A stretch of DNA of 64,000 nt from Agapetus fuscipes (GCA_951799405.1 OX637333.1:18475960-18539959), one strand, 5' to 3'. Numbered from the stretch's first letter, positions 46,601 through 50,880 are shown. Numbers and translations are program-made. The notes: generated from the sequence alone by a model not told the origin.

Positions 46601-48708
46601 CTTACTTCCCAGATATACAAACTCATTTACGACATCAACATTCATTCCATTAATTTTAATTTCATAATTCATACTTTCATCATCTCTTTCAAAAATCAAT
46701 ACTTTCGTCTTGCATAATAAAATAATATTTTTGTATGATAAAAAAATGGCAGTTGATAAGCAATGCTGGCTATTTTTTTTATGTCAGTAGGTAATGTATG
46801 TTTTATAGATTGAATTGCGTTACTTGACTAATGGGTTGGTATGAGTTCCGTGACTAATATGTTGGTATAAAGCTGACCTCCCGTGCTGTTAAAAACTTGG
46901 TTCACTTTTGCCAATCCCATCCCGGTTTCAGGGAAAAGCGGCAGTAATTGCAAAGGTAATGTTCATGCGATGTTGTTAGTTTGTATGTAAGAGTACACAT
47001 CCAGCATGTGTAAGCGCGAATGAATGCTTGTAATATGAATCTTAAACGTTAATGTATTTTTTCAAGTGAGATTAAAGATACCTGTGATAATTGAATTGAT
47101 GGAATACTTTGTATTCCATTGAACAGAATGAGTCGCTTTTAAGAGCCCTACCAGAATTAATCTGCCTAAGTATTGGAAAAGGTTCTCAGGGATCCACAAT
47201 CTCTGCTAATACATAATCACTACAAATGAAATTGAATCCCCGCTTCCTCGGGAATACATTAATACTAATTGAAAAGAGAATTTTCGGAATATCTGATTCT
47301 TAGTTGCTTTGAGTTTTGATTTCCTACATAACGGTATTATATAAAGTAGGGCTTCGCTTATTCGGTGTGGTTTAGTGGTTATCCGGACGAACGATACGGT
47401 TTGGCAAAGGCACCAAGTCCCTATTTCGAGCCGCAGAATCCAAAGTTTGCCGAGCTTCGTTAGAAGTGGCAATAAAAGAAGAAGAGGCGGGTGGCGGCAG
47501 GAACATTTTTTTTGCCTACCTACGACTGATATACTATGCACAATCTTGTTGAACACGTTAGTTTATCACTAGTGAATCTTTCCACCTCGCATATATCCTT
47601 CGATAAATCTGTACCGGCATCTGCAACTAAGTTGCAGATGAAAATTCTAACCACGTTGCTGCCGTAAGAGTCATATTCAAGGCTTGTAAAATATATTGAT
47701 TTTCACAGGTAAGGGGTAACATATATCTTACACCAACCAATTCAGTTAAAGTATGGAGTACCAGCTCCCGAGAAGGCTGGTACTCATTTCTTGTGAAGGC
47801 TTTCCAAGCCTTGTCGGTATTTTATTTTGGGTTTGAAATAAACACCGAAGTGGAAAAAAAACTCTGACATCCTCGGTGGGGTTCAAACCCGAGTTCTCGG
47901 CAGCATGTTATGCAAGCACTCTACCAACTGAGCTATCGACCGGACGATTAACTACATAATTACTTTAATTACGTATATAAGAACATAAATACCTGTATCC
48001 TACATTTATTTAAGTTCTAAAGCTATTAAAACTTTGAATTGCATTGAATAAACTCGCCTGGATTGCGTGAATCGAAAAAAAGTATGAAAACTACATCACT
48101 TTACAGGAGTTTCGTCGTATATTCCATATTTGTTTTATTTACGCAATCGAGGTGAGATTTGCGCAATGCTTTATCCTTGAGATACTCGTAGTTGGCAAAA
48201 GGTCTATTTTTTTCCAGTCCGGATTACCGAGGCTATAATCTATAATCTAAGTTGCAAGGATATATTCATTTAAAGCTCTCAGATGTAAGCCCACAAACCA
48301 ACAAGTGTAGTTCGCGCTTACAAATGCTGAATGTGTACTTACAAATAAAATCCAAACCTCAAATGAACATAAGCCCCACAACTTTTGCCGACCTTCCCTG
48401 AAACAGGGGTAACATTGGCAAAGTGAACCATTTTTTACAGTATGGGTGGTCAGCCTCATACCAACCTATAAGTCAAGGAATAATAGGCCCTACTGTATAA
48501 TCCGTACGCATCAAACTCTATCCAATTATCTTCATCATCATCAATGGCATGACAACCGGGGGTGGGTCTTGGCCTCCTAAGCGAGTCAAATGTTTGTTTC
48601 TTACGGCGATAAAAAAATAGAATGATTTTTTTGAATTTTCAGAATAAGAACGTTTACCTCTGTCAGCGTCCATCTCGTGGTCGGCCATTTCCCGCGCAAA
48701 GCTGCCAA
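9770..48708 (-). CDS. Neto: Neto, CUB-CUB-LDLa-TM receptor auxiliary protein (5' exon missing)
   Basis: Ten exons give about 981 residues up to the first stop. The layout is a spacer/prodomain (residues about 1-338), CUB1 (about 340-455), CUB2 (about 463-575), LDLa (about 580-615), a TM helix (about 630-650) and a cytoplasmic tail of about 310. This order is diagnostic of the Neto family; neuropilins and tolloids have other domains. Each CUB has four cysteines and the LDLa domain has six. Neto proteins act in the plasma membrane as auxiliary subunits of kainate-type glutamate receptors; in Drosophila, Neto clusters receptors at the neuromuscular junction. All nine junctions use GT-AG and keep phase. 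The start codon and signal peptide lie upstream of 48708, unseen or outside the window. Function is inferred from the family. Confidence 0.93.
12240..13836 (+). mobile_element. LINE-1x, 5'-truncated, with reverse transcriptase
   Basis: This is the longest LINE copy. The frame runs from GRGCVDQIF through the RT motif FVDLEKAFDSVDR, the GVRQ block, MSPWLFNIVMD and LLYADDAVLVSDS (catalytic YADD), then YLGSKFEKDGRM. The C-terminal region has MYGSEAWT, KWFGHMERM and GRGRPRKVWMDQ. A single in-frame TGA at 12535-12537 replaces the usual Gly of GVRQG. The frame ends at 13464, and the 3' UTR closes in (TTAGATTATAGA)n-like repeats, not poly(A). Ending in short repeats is typical of RTE-like LINEs, but I cannot fix the clade. 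The endonuclease and 5' end are missing. Confidence 0.88.
13837..14052 (-). mobile_element. LINE-1x tail, inverted against the LINE at 12240
   Basis: A complete tail unit on the minus strand, including GGCTGACCACCCATACTG and the CCTGTTTCAGGGAAGGTCGG word. It abuts the repeat-rich end of the plus-strand LINE, giving a tail-to-tail inverted repeat of about 215 bp per arm. Confidence 0.85.
14150..14212 (+). mobile_element. SINE-A 3' tail fragment
   Basis: Only the end is present: CGACCCCTTCGAGGATAACG, GGCAAGAAGTTACGC and ATATGTGTAGCTTAGTTGCG. Confidence 0.75.
15593..15851 (+). mobile_element. SINE-C, full length
   Basis: The tRNA-like head reads TATGGCCGAGGGGGCCAAGT, with B box AGTTCGATCCCCGCCT. 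A middle AT-rich body follows (TTTGACCCTGGTTCAAC), then the tail CTGGCCAGGCAGAATAGG and a poly-A run. Tails of the same family lie at 17157-17223 and 26829-26890, and other copies at 51232 (+) and 55556 (-). Confidence 0.75.
16891..17031 (-). CDS. Neto: Neto exon: transmembrane helix
   Basis: The exon is 141 nt, 47 residues and phase 0 at both ends. It begins PANGSSLLEKDH, then has a hydrophobic run (IIIIMVVFSLILFGISAAFV) and a basic stop-transfer KKLISDHRIIQ. Part of the hydrophobic run is encoded by a GAT/ATG-rich triplet stretch (16982-16996 on the plus strand). Acceptor TTTTGCTCCAG; donor CAG-GTGAGG. Confidence 0.93.
17032..17490 (-). other. Neto intron (459 bp)
   Basis: Contains a SINE-C tail at 17157-17223 (CTGGCCAGGCAAAATAGG, then poly-A). 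Nothing else recognised. Confidence 0.85.
17491..17600 (-). CDS. Neto: Neto exon: LDL-receptor class A domain
   Basis: A single 110-nt exon encodes the whole domain: CLEGEYDCEDNTCIASELVC, then NSRVNC, then RFKWDEDDCG. It has six cysteines and the acidic calcium-binding cluster W-D-E-D-D-C, the classical LDLa signature. It starts in phase 1 (A from the previous exon plus GT gives Ser) and ends in phase 0 with donor GGG-GTAAG. Confidence 0.95.
17601..18128 (-). other. Neto intron (528 bp)
   Basis: AT-rich; no insertion recognised. A short inverted repeat lies near 18067-18112 (CATGGATTTATAAGG, then CTCCATGATTATAATCAT). Confidence 0.85.
18129..18271 (-). CDS. Neto: Neto exon: CUB2, C-terminal half
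   Basis: Encodes LKNFCGTMTDSVESTGNILH, then VRFMAEAPAINSTFEALFTA and VRDKGKD. The cysteine in NFCGT is the fourth of CUB2. FCG, then ILHVRF and STFEALF match the CUB strand pattern (CG, LxxxF, GFxAxY-like). N-glycosylation sequon NST. Donor GACA-GTAAGT, phase 1. Confidence 0.94.
18272..18876 (-). other. Neto intron (605 bp)
   Basis: Carries a copy of the GTTGCTAGGG-family repeat at 18325-18500 in plus orientation (CTTTTCCCTAGCAACCCGGC). Confidence 0.8.
18877..18974 (-). CDS. Neto: Neto exon: CUB2, middle
   Basis: Encodes IQLTFSKFELSKPNDCDSNF and VDVFSNKTDIPS, with the third CUB2 cysteine (NDC) and the D-x-N-F-V-D-V-F strand. The sequon NKT may be glycosylated. Starts in phase 0 after CAACAG and ends in phase 2 with AG-GTAAGA. 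Confidence 0.94.
19285..19685 (+). mobile_element. LINE fragment, CR1/L2-like RT C-terminus
   Basis: Encodes QSVLNSKARLIFGMTKFIHI, then TPLLNKLHQLLFPERGIYRV. After frame shifts come LAGPQEWSRLPLNAR and TVGFFKGALKTSL. This pattern (SVLN-ARL, HITPLL-LHWL-RI-YK, then W-LP and FK-LKT-L) is the C-terminal part of CR1/L2-type reverse transcriptases. It is broken and inactive. Confidence 0.75.
19764..20067. mobile_element. Palindromic MITE, copy 1
   Basis: Left arm words (AATCGGTCAAAGATAGC, CTTGTCCACC, GGTCACACGACTTTCAGTCA, TTTCGGTCACATACAATATA) return inverted on the right (TATATTGTATGTGACCGAAA, TGTGTGACC-type and GTCTGTGACCGATT). Arms of about 130 bp flank a short AT-rich centre, so the whole element could fold into a hairpin. 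No coding capacity. Confidence 0.8.
20116..20279 (-). CDS. Neto: Neto exon: linker and start of CUB2
   Basis: Begins GEGQPEPEICRIEISGNEG, then IINRTDIAPEHITYSKEWGA and PLDCMWVITVDKEKK. The first and second CUB2 cysteines (EIC and LDC) and the strand CMWVI are present. Sequon NRT. Acceptor TTGCTTTAG, phase 1; donor AAG-GTGACG, phase 0. Confidence 0.94.
20280..20909 (-). other. Neto intron (630 bp)
   Basis: AT-rich; no gene or repeat recognised. The plus-strand frame at 20442-20705 has no domain and no coding support. Confidence 0.8.
20910..21084 (-). CDS. Neto: Neto exon: CUB1, C-terminal half
   Basis: Encodes VRDGAHGYMPLIGQYCGKEY, PPLLTSRGRSLYLHFHSDDN and IEYSGFTAVYEFVPRPTT. The fourth CUB1 cysteine (QYCG) and the S-D-D-N...GF motif typical of calcium-binding CUB domains are visible. 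Donor ACAG-GTAAAT, phase 1. GC-rich compared with the introns. Confidence 0.95.
21085..21647 (-). other. Neto intron (563 bp)
   Basis: Mostly occupied by the second copy of the palindromic MITE. Confidence 0.85.
21244..21558. mobile_element. Palindromic MITE, copy 2
   Basis: Same family as 19764-20067: left AATCGGTCACAGACAACCTG and CCACACGACTTTCGGTCAAC, right GACCGAAAAGCCATGTGG and GACGAGCTGTCTGTGG. The right end is about 15 bp shorter, lacking the terminal GACCGATT word. Confidence 0.8.
21648..21733 (-). CDS. Neto: Neto exon: CUB1, middle
   Basis: Encodes PPGHQIKLDFRDEFNIEPSE and DCRFDYLE, with the third CUB1 cysteine and the acidic residues (E/D and FDY) that bind calcium in many CUB domains. 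Acceptor CTTTATAG, phase 1; donor GAG-GTGAGA, phase 0. Confidence 0.95.
21985..22135 (+). mobile_element. Jockey-like LINE 3' fragment
   Basis: Encodes SCFHDSLFCQ, then SWNKLQVYVFPPHFNPGLFK and IHINHHFLS. It matches the minus-strand element at 36480-36960 (RFHDSFLCQTARLWNGLPVS) and is therefore a small remnant of the same family. Confidence 0.7.
22470..22530 (+). repeat. tRNA-like B-box fragment
   Basis: GTATCCGGTTCGAATCCCGC is a perfect B-box-like word, but no A box or stable cloverleaf is evident. Probably a SINE head remnant. Confidence 0.35.
23219..23477 (-). mobile_element. LINE-1x tail, old solo copy
   Basis: Runs from GTAATCTAAGCTGCAAAAAC to GGGGTCAGCCTCATACCAAT, with the CCCTGAATTCGGGG variant of the middle hairpin. 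Confidence 0.8.
23840..23910 (-). repeat. tRNA-like fragment
   Basis: The reverse complement contains GGTTTAGTAGTTAACGC and GGGTTTGATTCCCAGC, which resemble A and B boxes of the SINE-B head. No SINE body follows clearly. Confidence 0.4.
24326..24452. mobile_element. 127-bp MITE with TAA target duplication
   Basis: Terminal inverted repeats of 26 bp (GGCCCGGTATTTTCAACGTT on the left; its near-perfect inverse ends CCGGGCC on the right) are flanked on both sides by TAA (24323-24325 and 24453-24455). A three-base TWA duplication is typical of PIF/Harbinger transposons. The interior is AT-rich and non-coding. Confidence 0.8.
24566..24595. repeat. Two adjacent perfect hairpins with TAC loops
   Basis: AGGGGC-TAC-GCCCCT is followed at once by GGCTGC-TAC-GCAGCC. 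Each has a 6-bp perfect stem and the same loop. It is GC-rich in an AT-rich setting. Confidence 0.75.
25055..25171 (+). mobile_element. LINE-1x tail, 3' part only
   Basis: Begins at the GTGTGAGGTTTG word and runs to ATACCTTTGCAACTT. First of three consecutive tail copies. Confidence 0.65.
25184..25411 (+). mobile_element. LINE-1x tail, second of tandem cluster
   Basis: Starts ATGTTGGCATGAGGCTGACC and ends ATATATCTTTGCAACTTA. Only about 13 bp separate it from the preceding copy. Confidence 0.8.
25432..25680 (+). mobile_element. LINE-1x tail, third of tandem cluster
   Basis: Starts TTCCTTGACTTATAGGTTAG and ends in ATAGATAATAGATT. It follows the second copy by about 20 bp. Confidence 0.8.
26181..26402 (+). 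mobile_element. LINE-1x tail, internally deleted
   Basis: Has TAATAGGTGAGTATGAGGTT and TGTGTCGGCTTGTGGGCATG but lacks the CCCTGTTTCAGGG hairpin block. Ends GGTTAGATTAGATAAT. Confidence 0.75.
26829..27006. mobile_element. SINE-C tail and an opposing tRNA-like SINE head
   Basis: The part at 26840-26890 resembles the SINE-C tail (CGCAAAATAGATCGATGAAT). After an A-rich run, 26930-27006 on the minus strand has GGGCGTCGTGGGCTAGCGG and CCCGGGTTCGGGCCTGG, a tRNA-like head with plausible A and B boxes. Confidence 0.5.
27199..27294 (+). mobile_element. LINE-1x tail, 3' part
   Basis: GTGCACATACAGCATGTGTA through ATATCTTTGCAACTTA; the upstream half is missing. Confidence 0.65.
27567..27657 (+). repeat. 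tRNA-like sequence with long variable arm
   Basis: GCAGATTAGCGTAATCGGCT resembles an A box region and GACGCGGGTTCGATCCTCGC a T-arm/B box. Between them is a GC-rich stretch long enough for a class II variable arm. The ends (GAGCAGGC and GGCGAGACA) do not form a clear 7-bp acceptor stem. Most likely a SINE head or tRNA pseudogene. Confidence 0.4.
27888..28634 (+). mobile_element. LINE-1x, 5'-truncated, intact C-terminus
   Basis: The frame 27894-28274 encodes the last 126 residues: DFLRSMIGKKRSDRVRNDFV, LRWFGHMERMNEERLTKKVY, GRGRPRKVWMDQISEIANEW and a final VGG stop. The 3' tail follows and ends in AGATTAGATTAGA. No stop or frameshift is seen, so it is young. Confidence 0.88.
28653..28897 (+). 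mobile_element. LINE-1x tail directly after the previous LINE
   Basis: Starts TTCCTTGACTTAAAGATTGG about 20 bp after the repeat end of the 27888 copy. Carries a small duplication (ACTGTAAATAAAAAATG) and ends TGTATCTTTCCAATT. Confidence 0.8.
29494..29770 (+). mobile_element. SINE-B, full length
   Basis: The tRNA-like head is CCGGTCCGTAGTCTAGTGGT with B box GGGCTTGAATCTCAGC. The body has CAGCAACTGGGGCTTGCTTG and AGAATTGGCGCTTTC, and it ends CACAAAAACAGCGCTCACCA. This is the reference copy for the family in this window. Confidence 0.85.
30187..30245 (-). repeat. Shared fragment (see 3962-4015)
   Basis: The inverse of the 3962-4015 segment. On the minus strand it reads TTTATTTCAGCCTAGTCGCG, then GGAGGGTGCAATACGTGACG. 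Confidence 0.5.
30336..30586 (+). mobile_element. SINE-A, head partly lost
   Basis: Begins in CTTGCTTGCATTCCATGCCG, has B box GGTTCGATCTCAAGG and ends ACACTATATGTGTAGCTAAG. Very close in sequence to the SINE-A halves at 38042 and 39482. Confidence 0.85.
31021..31148 (-). mobile_element. LINE-1x tail, 3' half
   Basis: TCTATAATCTAAGCTGCAAA through ACCCCACATGAACAC; the remaining half is missing. Confidence 0.7.
31553..31577 (+). ncRNA. Hammerhead-like motif, copy 1
   Basis: CTGAAGA, a 4-bp stem GCCT-TATT-AGGC, then GAAAAC: this fits the hammerhead core CUGANGA-stem II-GAAA. It is followed by GTTTGTGCAAAACAACAAAT. Minimal hammerhead ribozymes are known in Penelope-like retroelements of arthropods. 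No reverse transcriptase lies nearby and cleavage is unproven. Confidence 0.4.
31666..31845 (-). mobile_element. LINE-1x tail, decayed
   Basis: CTTACAAGCATCAGTGTAAG, ATGCTGCATGTCTATTTACA and AAGCCCGGCAACTTGTGCGG identify it; the ends are eroded. Confidence 0.65.
31873..32200 (+). mobile_element. LINE-1x tail interrupted by another LINE fragment
   Basis: Tail sequence at 31873-31965 (TTTCAGGAAAGGACGTCAAG) resumes at 32099 (AACATGCAGCATGTGTAAGC). The 133 bp between encode RAAVSK and IAMMIANLHRN words, a piece of a different LINE family (compare 43195-43735). Confidence 0.7.
32720..33050 (+). mobile_element. LINE fragment, family shared with 56245
   Basis: Encodes HKIINGLIDSPTLLKGFRLY, RGRGHDLFHIPMSRTDD and FKSMVKDFLPACS. 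The same protein pattern recurs at 56257-56505 (KVMNSLINSPTLLESYRLHV, RGRRHDLFHVPKSRT, KEFFPAC). It looks like the extreme C-terminus of a non-LTR reverse transcriptase. Confidence 0.65.
33050..33340 (+). mobile_element. LINE C-terminal fragment
   Basis: RRLQWAGHIIRMHGANP precedes a stop; then GRKKLRWMDGIIYADAATV and DRREWRRIMTSAKTFPGLSK. WAGH-RM, G-R-KLRW-D and WR-EEAK-H-GL-like ends are common in arthropod non-LTR retrotransposons. It directly abuts the preceding LINE fragment. Confidence 0.75.
33511..33721 (-). mobile_element. LINE-1x tail with internal deletion
   Basis: Runs AATCTTAGTCACAAAGATAC to CATACCAACCTATAG, but lacks the CAACTCTTGCCGACCTTCCC block. Confidence 0.8.
33804..34101. 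mobile_element. 298-bp MITE with TAA duplication and G-run
   Basis: The inverted ends GGGGCTGTCCATATATTACG and (inverse) GGGGCCGTCCATAAATGACG are flanked by TAA at 33801-33803 and 34102-34104. The interior has G-runs, including 21 consecutive G at 34037-34057, and several TGACGTCA-like words. TAA flanks again suggest PIF/Harbinger. Confidence 0.8.
34712..34914 (-). mobile_element. LINE-1x tail, diverged
   Basis: CTTACACATGCTGCATGTGT, CACCATAACATAAATCC and CTGGGGATCAGCTTCAT. Old copy. Confidence 0.65.
36090..36312 (+). mobile_element. SINE-A, diverged
   Basis: GCGCTTGCATTCCATGCCAC with B box GGGTTCGATTCCCACC, then the CAACCCAAAATAAAAACACC body and CCCACTACAAGTGAAGT. The tail is missing. Confidence 0.75.
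36480..36960 (-). mobile_element. Jockey-like LINE, 3' end of reverse transcriptase
   Basis: The minus-strand frame (down to 36451) encodes DQLDSVQRRAVRLINDP, HRRKVGMLSLFYRYYHGACS and RFHDSFLCQTARLWNGLPVS, then VFPSQCNPVLFKTNINHHF. The pattern S-Q-RA-R-I, HRR-VG-LSLFYRYYHG-CS-EL and F-RTARLWN-LP-VFP is that of Jockey-type non-LTR elements. Only the C-terminal part is present. Confidence 0.8.
37085..37265 (-). mobile_element. Second Jockey-like fragment
   Basis: Repeats about 180 bp of the element at 36570-36740: words GGAACACAGATGCTGG, CATAAACGAGCAGTTTGGC and CGACTGCAAAGGGATAAATG. It is a partial duplication or second insertion in the same orientation. Confidence 0.75.
37650..37762 (-). mobile_element. 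SINE-A head fragment
   Basis: The reverse complement has ATAGCTCAGTTGGTAGAATG and the AGGATGTCAGAAATGATTTC word. The B box is degenerate (GGTTAAAGTTGGAATCCC). Confidence 0.7.
37815..38300 (+). mobile_element. Dimeric SINE B-A, copy 1
   Basis: A SINE-B (CCGGTCCGTAGTTCAGTGGT, B box GGGTTCGAATCCCGGC) is cut in its body at CAAGCTCG and joined via TAAAAA to a SINE-A beginning GGTCGATAGCTCAATTGG. The A half is complete to GTAGCTTAGTTGC. The same junction occurs at 39250-39755. Confidence 0.85.
38363..38640 (+). mobile_element. SINE-A
   Basis: GGTCGATCGCTCAGTTGGTA head, B box AGTTCGATCCCCACC, then CAACCCAAAATAAAATACCG and CACTTCAATTGAAGATG. Less than 100 bp after the dimeric SINE. Confidence 0.8.
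39055..39195 (+). mobile_element. LINE C-terminal fragment
   Basis: Encodes YWRDHVDRIDRWRIPMWLPH, then KPVGHRLQGRPLKRWRDSW. W-HV-R-RIP-KP-GRR-GRP-KRW is a common non-LTR retrotransposon end. Upstream coding is lost. Confidence 0.7.
39250..39755 (+). mobile_element. Dimeric SINE B-A, copy 2
   Basis: Head GGTCAGTAGCTCAGTGGTAA with B box GGGTTCGATTCCCGGC. The B-A junction at about 39473-39490 reads CAAGCTCGTAAAAAGGTCGA, as in copy 1. The A half ends in GTAGCTTAGTTGCG and a T-run. Confidence 0.87.
40598..40735 (+). mobile_element. SINE-A, 5' half
   Basis: CCGGTCGATAGCTCAGTTGG is an intact A-box region; the B box is GGGTTTGACCC. It breaks off after GTTTAGGTGTTTATTTTAAT. Confidence 0.75.
40750..40985 (+). 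mobile_element. LINE-1x tail
   Basis: AAGCTTGGTATGTCATACTG to ATATACCTTTGCAACTAAGA. The first part (GAGGCTGACCACC) is deleted. Confidence 0.8.
41660..41815 (+). mobile_element. LINE-1x internal RT fragment
   Basis: Encodes EWFEVFEGVRQGYVVSPCLF, then NTVMDKC, which aligns with 12505-12590 of the main LINE. Here the GVRQG glycine that is a stop in the 12240 copy is intact. Confidence 0.75.
42570..42594 (+). ncRNA. Hammerhead-like motif, copy 2
   Basis: TTGAAGA, stem GCCT-CATT-AGGC, then GAAAAT. The first core base is T where copy 1 at 31553 has C. Downstream ATAAACAAATAAAATAAAGT resembles the context of copy 1, so both come from one repeat family. Confidence 0.35.
42822..42897. repeat. Four perfect 19-bp tandem units
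   Basis: CTTATCTAGATCTCCTGCT repeats four times without a mismatch. The absence of decay suggests a recent expansion. Confidence 0.95.
43195..43735 (+). mobile_element. LINE fragment with frameshift
   Basis: One frame (43202-43468) has VLFGMEGWTVTMCFENKITA and FKMWVYSQILKNPGW. A second, shifted by one base (43437-43733), has MVYFGHIMENEKYLLLHRII, SWLNNLRKWFGRSTKSLYRA and IAMMFVKLH. Together they form the C-terminus of a non-LTR element different from LINE-1x, with related bits at 32 kb, 47.4 kb and 58.8 kb. Confidence 0.8.
44366..45430 (-). CDS. Neto: Neto exon: prodomain and start of CUB1
   Basis: A 1065-nt exon encodes about 355 residues. It is hydrophilic, rich in Asn, Lys, Thr and Asp, with a lysine run (VKKKKKW), and has no fold that I recognise for about 320 residues. 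A furin-type site R-F-R-R (44507-44496) then precedes EIVDQTLSSEACYPFERP, the first CUB1 cysteine, and YSPGFPGPYPNHTEC with the second. Acceptor CTTCTTTTCAG, phase 1 (G plus TT gives Val); donor ACAG-GTAAGA, phase 1. Furin removal of a prodomain has been described for Drosophila Neto; that it applies here is inference. N-glycosylation sequon NHT. Confidence 0.93.
45493..45575 (+). mobile_element. LINE-1x RT fragment beside a Neto exon
   Basis: Encodes LFEVFEGIRQGCVLSPCLFN, the GVRQG block of the reverse transcriptase. It lies only about 60 bp from the splice acceptor at 45430 and is antisense to Neto. Confidence 0.7.
45630..46716 (-). mobile_element. LINE-1x, 5'-truncated, intact C-terminus and tail
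   Basis: The frame 46699-46004 (231 codons) starts at IFERDDESMNYEIKINGMNV and runs through YLGSKFEKDGRMSGEFERRI, MYGSEAWTVSEREISKVHTV and GRGRPRKVWMDQIFEIANEW to the stop at 46004 without interruption. The 3' UTR has a long A/T run. The tail ends (TTAGAT)n, seen as TCTAAATCTAAATCTAAG on the plus strand. Confidence 0.9.
46822..47080 (+). mobile_element. LINE-1x tail
   Basis: Starts ACTTGACTAATGGGTTGGTA. A short piece (GGTATGAGTTCCGTGACTAA) duplicates the beginning. The 3' part is shortened (no TGTCTGCTTGTGGG). Confidence 0.75.
47370..47495 (+). mobile_element. LINE fragment
   Basis: Encodes FGKGTKSLFRAAESKVCRAS, the end of the family seen at 43195-43735 (FGRSTKSLYRATVS). The minus-strand open frame here is a shadow. 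Confidence 0.6.
47700..47945 (-). mobile_element. SINE-A
   Basis: Minus-strand head CCGGTCGATAGCTCAGTTGG, B box GGTTTGAACCCC, then TTTCAAACCCAAAATAAAAT. The 3' end beyond CAGGTAAGGGG is lost. Confidence 0.82.
48234..48480 (-). mobile_element. LINE-1x tail, solo
   Basis: TATAATCTAAGTTGCAAGGA to TACCAACCTATAAGTCAAGG. Similar to 58950-59206 in the variant words TTCATTTAAAGCTCTCAG and AAATGCTGAATGTGTAC. Confidence 0.87.
48658..48708 (-). CDS. Neto: Neto exon: small N-terminal exon
   Basis: A 51-nt exon encodes GSFAREMADHEMDADR between split codons. Acceptor TTATGTTACAG, phase 1; donor AGAG-GTAAAC, phase 1. It has no signal peptide, so at least one coding exon lies further upstream. Support comes from phase agreement with the next exon and proper splice sites; the exon is short, so this is the least certain exon of the model. 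Confidence 0.75.
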
Positions 48709-48894
48709 CTGTAACATAAAAAAACAAAATTTATTAACACAGAAATGTGGTAGGTAAGCATTTTTTTTTTAACGTAGCTGCCAATTAAAGATAACTACGT
48801 AAAAACTAAATGATTCAATTTGTTAAAAGTTACGAAAAATGTTCATTAATTTGTAAAGGAAGCAGAAAGTCCCCAGTTGTTAAATATCTGGTCG

Positions 48895-49330
48895 TACAAA
48901 TATGTAGGCCCTTGAAGGTAACGAGCTTAGCAAACCGGCCGTGTGACGTCACATTTTTTTTGTCCTTCTCAGATATGTGGACTTAATTGGAAGTGTCTAA
49001 AACGGACTCGTCAAAATTGATGTCATCAACGTCAAAAATTGATGAGAAACCGATATAAAAATATTTGTTTGGCTTTTCCCTAGCATCCTGGATACAACTT
49101 TTCTATGTTAGATGTGCAGTCCTCATGGGAAGTCTTCTGAATGCACGTGAATTGGCAAAGACAAAATTATAACGCCACCCAACCGGTTTGCTAGGGAAAA
49201 GGCAAACAAATATTTTGTTATAGGTTGATAAGGATGACAATCTAATACAAGACTGAAGTTTGCTCACCGAGCAAGAAGTTACAAATTTAAAAATGTTCCG
49301 CATCCGTTGTCAAATAAAGAAATTTTAACG
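48895..49330. repeat. Cluster of GTTGCTAGGG-family pieces in both orientations
   Basis: Plus-orientation pieces (AGCAAACCGGCCGTGTGACG at 48930; GGCTTTTCCCTAGCATCCTG at 49073) are followed by a minus-orientation copy at 49125-49313 (GGTTTGCTAGGGAAAAGGCA, TTTGCTCACCGAGCAAG). A further diverged piece extends to about 49450. Confidence 0.6.
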
Positions 49331-49828
49331 TTACACGAACGAGTTTCAAAGGAAAACGCACAAATATTTTGTAATTGGTTGCTACAATCCAATTGGCGTG
49401 TATAAGTGAAACGTTTTTCCGCAGATAAAACATTCCAATTTCACATTTGTGTCGAGTCCGTAGGTATTTCTTTTTAAATAAGAGATGTTGGTAGGTAAAA
49501 AAATATATCCCTTTACTTTATTTAACGTTGGCAATCATCTTTGGTGTTCCATATTTGAATATTTAGTTTGCAATTCCACCGCCTGGCGGCTGTGCATACA
49601 AACTGCCGTAAATGTCAAAATGTGTGACGTATCTTAGAAATATTACGTACTTATGTTTGGGACTGCGCCTTTTAGGCAAGATTACAATCTTCCATGGAAG
49701 TGGAAGAAGGAGAGGAATAAAATAAATGAATGTTGAAAAAAAAAACAGTAAAAAGGTTGGTATATACATGGAGTTATAGGTACATACATACATACATTCC
49801 ATAGTGTACGCAACGCAGTGTAATACAG

Positions 49829-49900
49829 TGTAACTTCTTGCCACATTCTCCCCATAGGGGTCGCATGTGGCGAGTGGAACCTATTATTTTTTATAGCTAA
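49829..49900 (-). mobile_element. SINE-A tail fragment
   Basis: TAACTTCTTGCCACATTCTC and GGGGTCGCATGTGGCGAGTG on the plus strand are the inverse of the SINE-A 3' end. Confidence 0.75.
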
Positions 49901-49919
49901 GGTTGACAAAATTTGGATA

Positions 49920-50190
49920 ATTTATTTTGTGAGCGCTGTTTTTGTGTGAATTACACCTCAAGAGCCCTCTGCCAACTTGGCCGTTGCTGAAAAAAGCGCC
50001 AATTCTCAAGCAAGACCCAGTTGCTGTAAGGTTGGACCGGTCTTTGGTAAAGACATATTATGAATTTATCATCCCAGCGAAAAACCTATTTGAAAAATGA
50101 AATATTTTTTTGCTCCGCCGGAAATCGAATTCACTACCTTCCTAACATGAGTCCAAAGTGTTAACCACTAGATAAAGGACCGCTTGAAAG
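49920..50190 (-). mobile_element. SINE-B
   Basis: Inverse of the 29494 copy: AGCGCTGTTTTTGTGTGAAT, CCAATTCTCAAGCAAGACCC, CAGTTGCTGTAAGGTTGGAC, and a head with GTTAACCACTAGATAAAGGA. Directly follows a SINE-A tail in the same orientation. Confidence 0.82.
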
Positions 50191-50555
50191 TAATCATTCA
50201 TTTCATGTATTTTAGTTTAAGTGGCGCGTTTGCTGTTGGTTGTCCACAAATTTCGTTCCACGTTAGAAAATAAAAGTAACGACGAATTCTGAAGTTTCAA
50301 GATATCTTTGTAGATATCAGATAATATAATATTTCGTAGATAATCCGAAATTCATCTACAGATAATCCTCAATAACAGGAAAAATTACTTCCGAGAAGAA
50401 AGCCAGCTCGTCCGTCTACTTGGCGCGGCTTAGCTATGATGAATTGACGATGAAAATGTACAAGATAAAGAAGACAACAACATAAAAAACGTCAATTACC
50501 CCTTTTTTACGTCTTGAGATAAATAGGAAACCTTAATAATATTTTATTTGATGAT

Positions 50556-50880
50556 TTCCTTGACTTATATGTTGATAGGAGGCAGATATACTGTTAAAAT
50601 TGCTCCACTTTGCCAATGTCACCCTCTGTTTCAGGCAAAGGCAGCAAGAGTTGCAGCATCCTTGAGATGGTCCTGGACCATTAAATGGCGCCACAGGAAA
50701 GAAATCATCCATCATCATCATCATCATCATCAAGCTGCATTTCATTTGAGATTCGGATTTTTATGTTGTAAGTTCACATGCAGAAGTCCAAGTGCGCCAA
50801 CATCCGAGTACATGTATCTGCTTGTGGGAATTCAATATGAACCTTCAATTTTTATAAACTTTTGCAACCTAGATTATAGA
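50556..50880 (+). mobile_element. LINE-1x tail with (ATC)n expansion
   Basis: TCCTTGACTTATATGTTGAT to AACTTTTGCAACCTAGATTA. About 90 bp near 50662-50735 do not belong to the tail and contain (CAT)n at 50709-50731, an internal insertion. Confidence 0.75.

Larger units (their letters stand above)
45431..48657 (-). other. Neto intron (3.2 kb)
   Basis: Contains a small plus-strand RT fragment (45493-45575), a 1.1-kb LINE-1x on the minus strand, a plus-strand LINE tail, another LINE fragment, a SINE-A and a minus-strand LINE tail. 47950-48230 is AT-rich with nothing recognised. Confidence 0.9.
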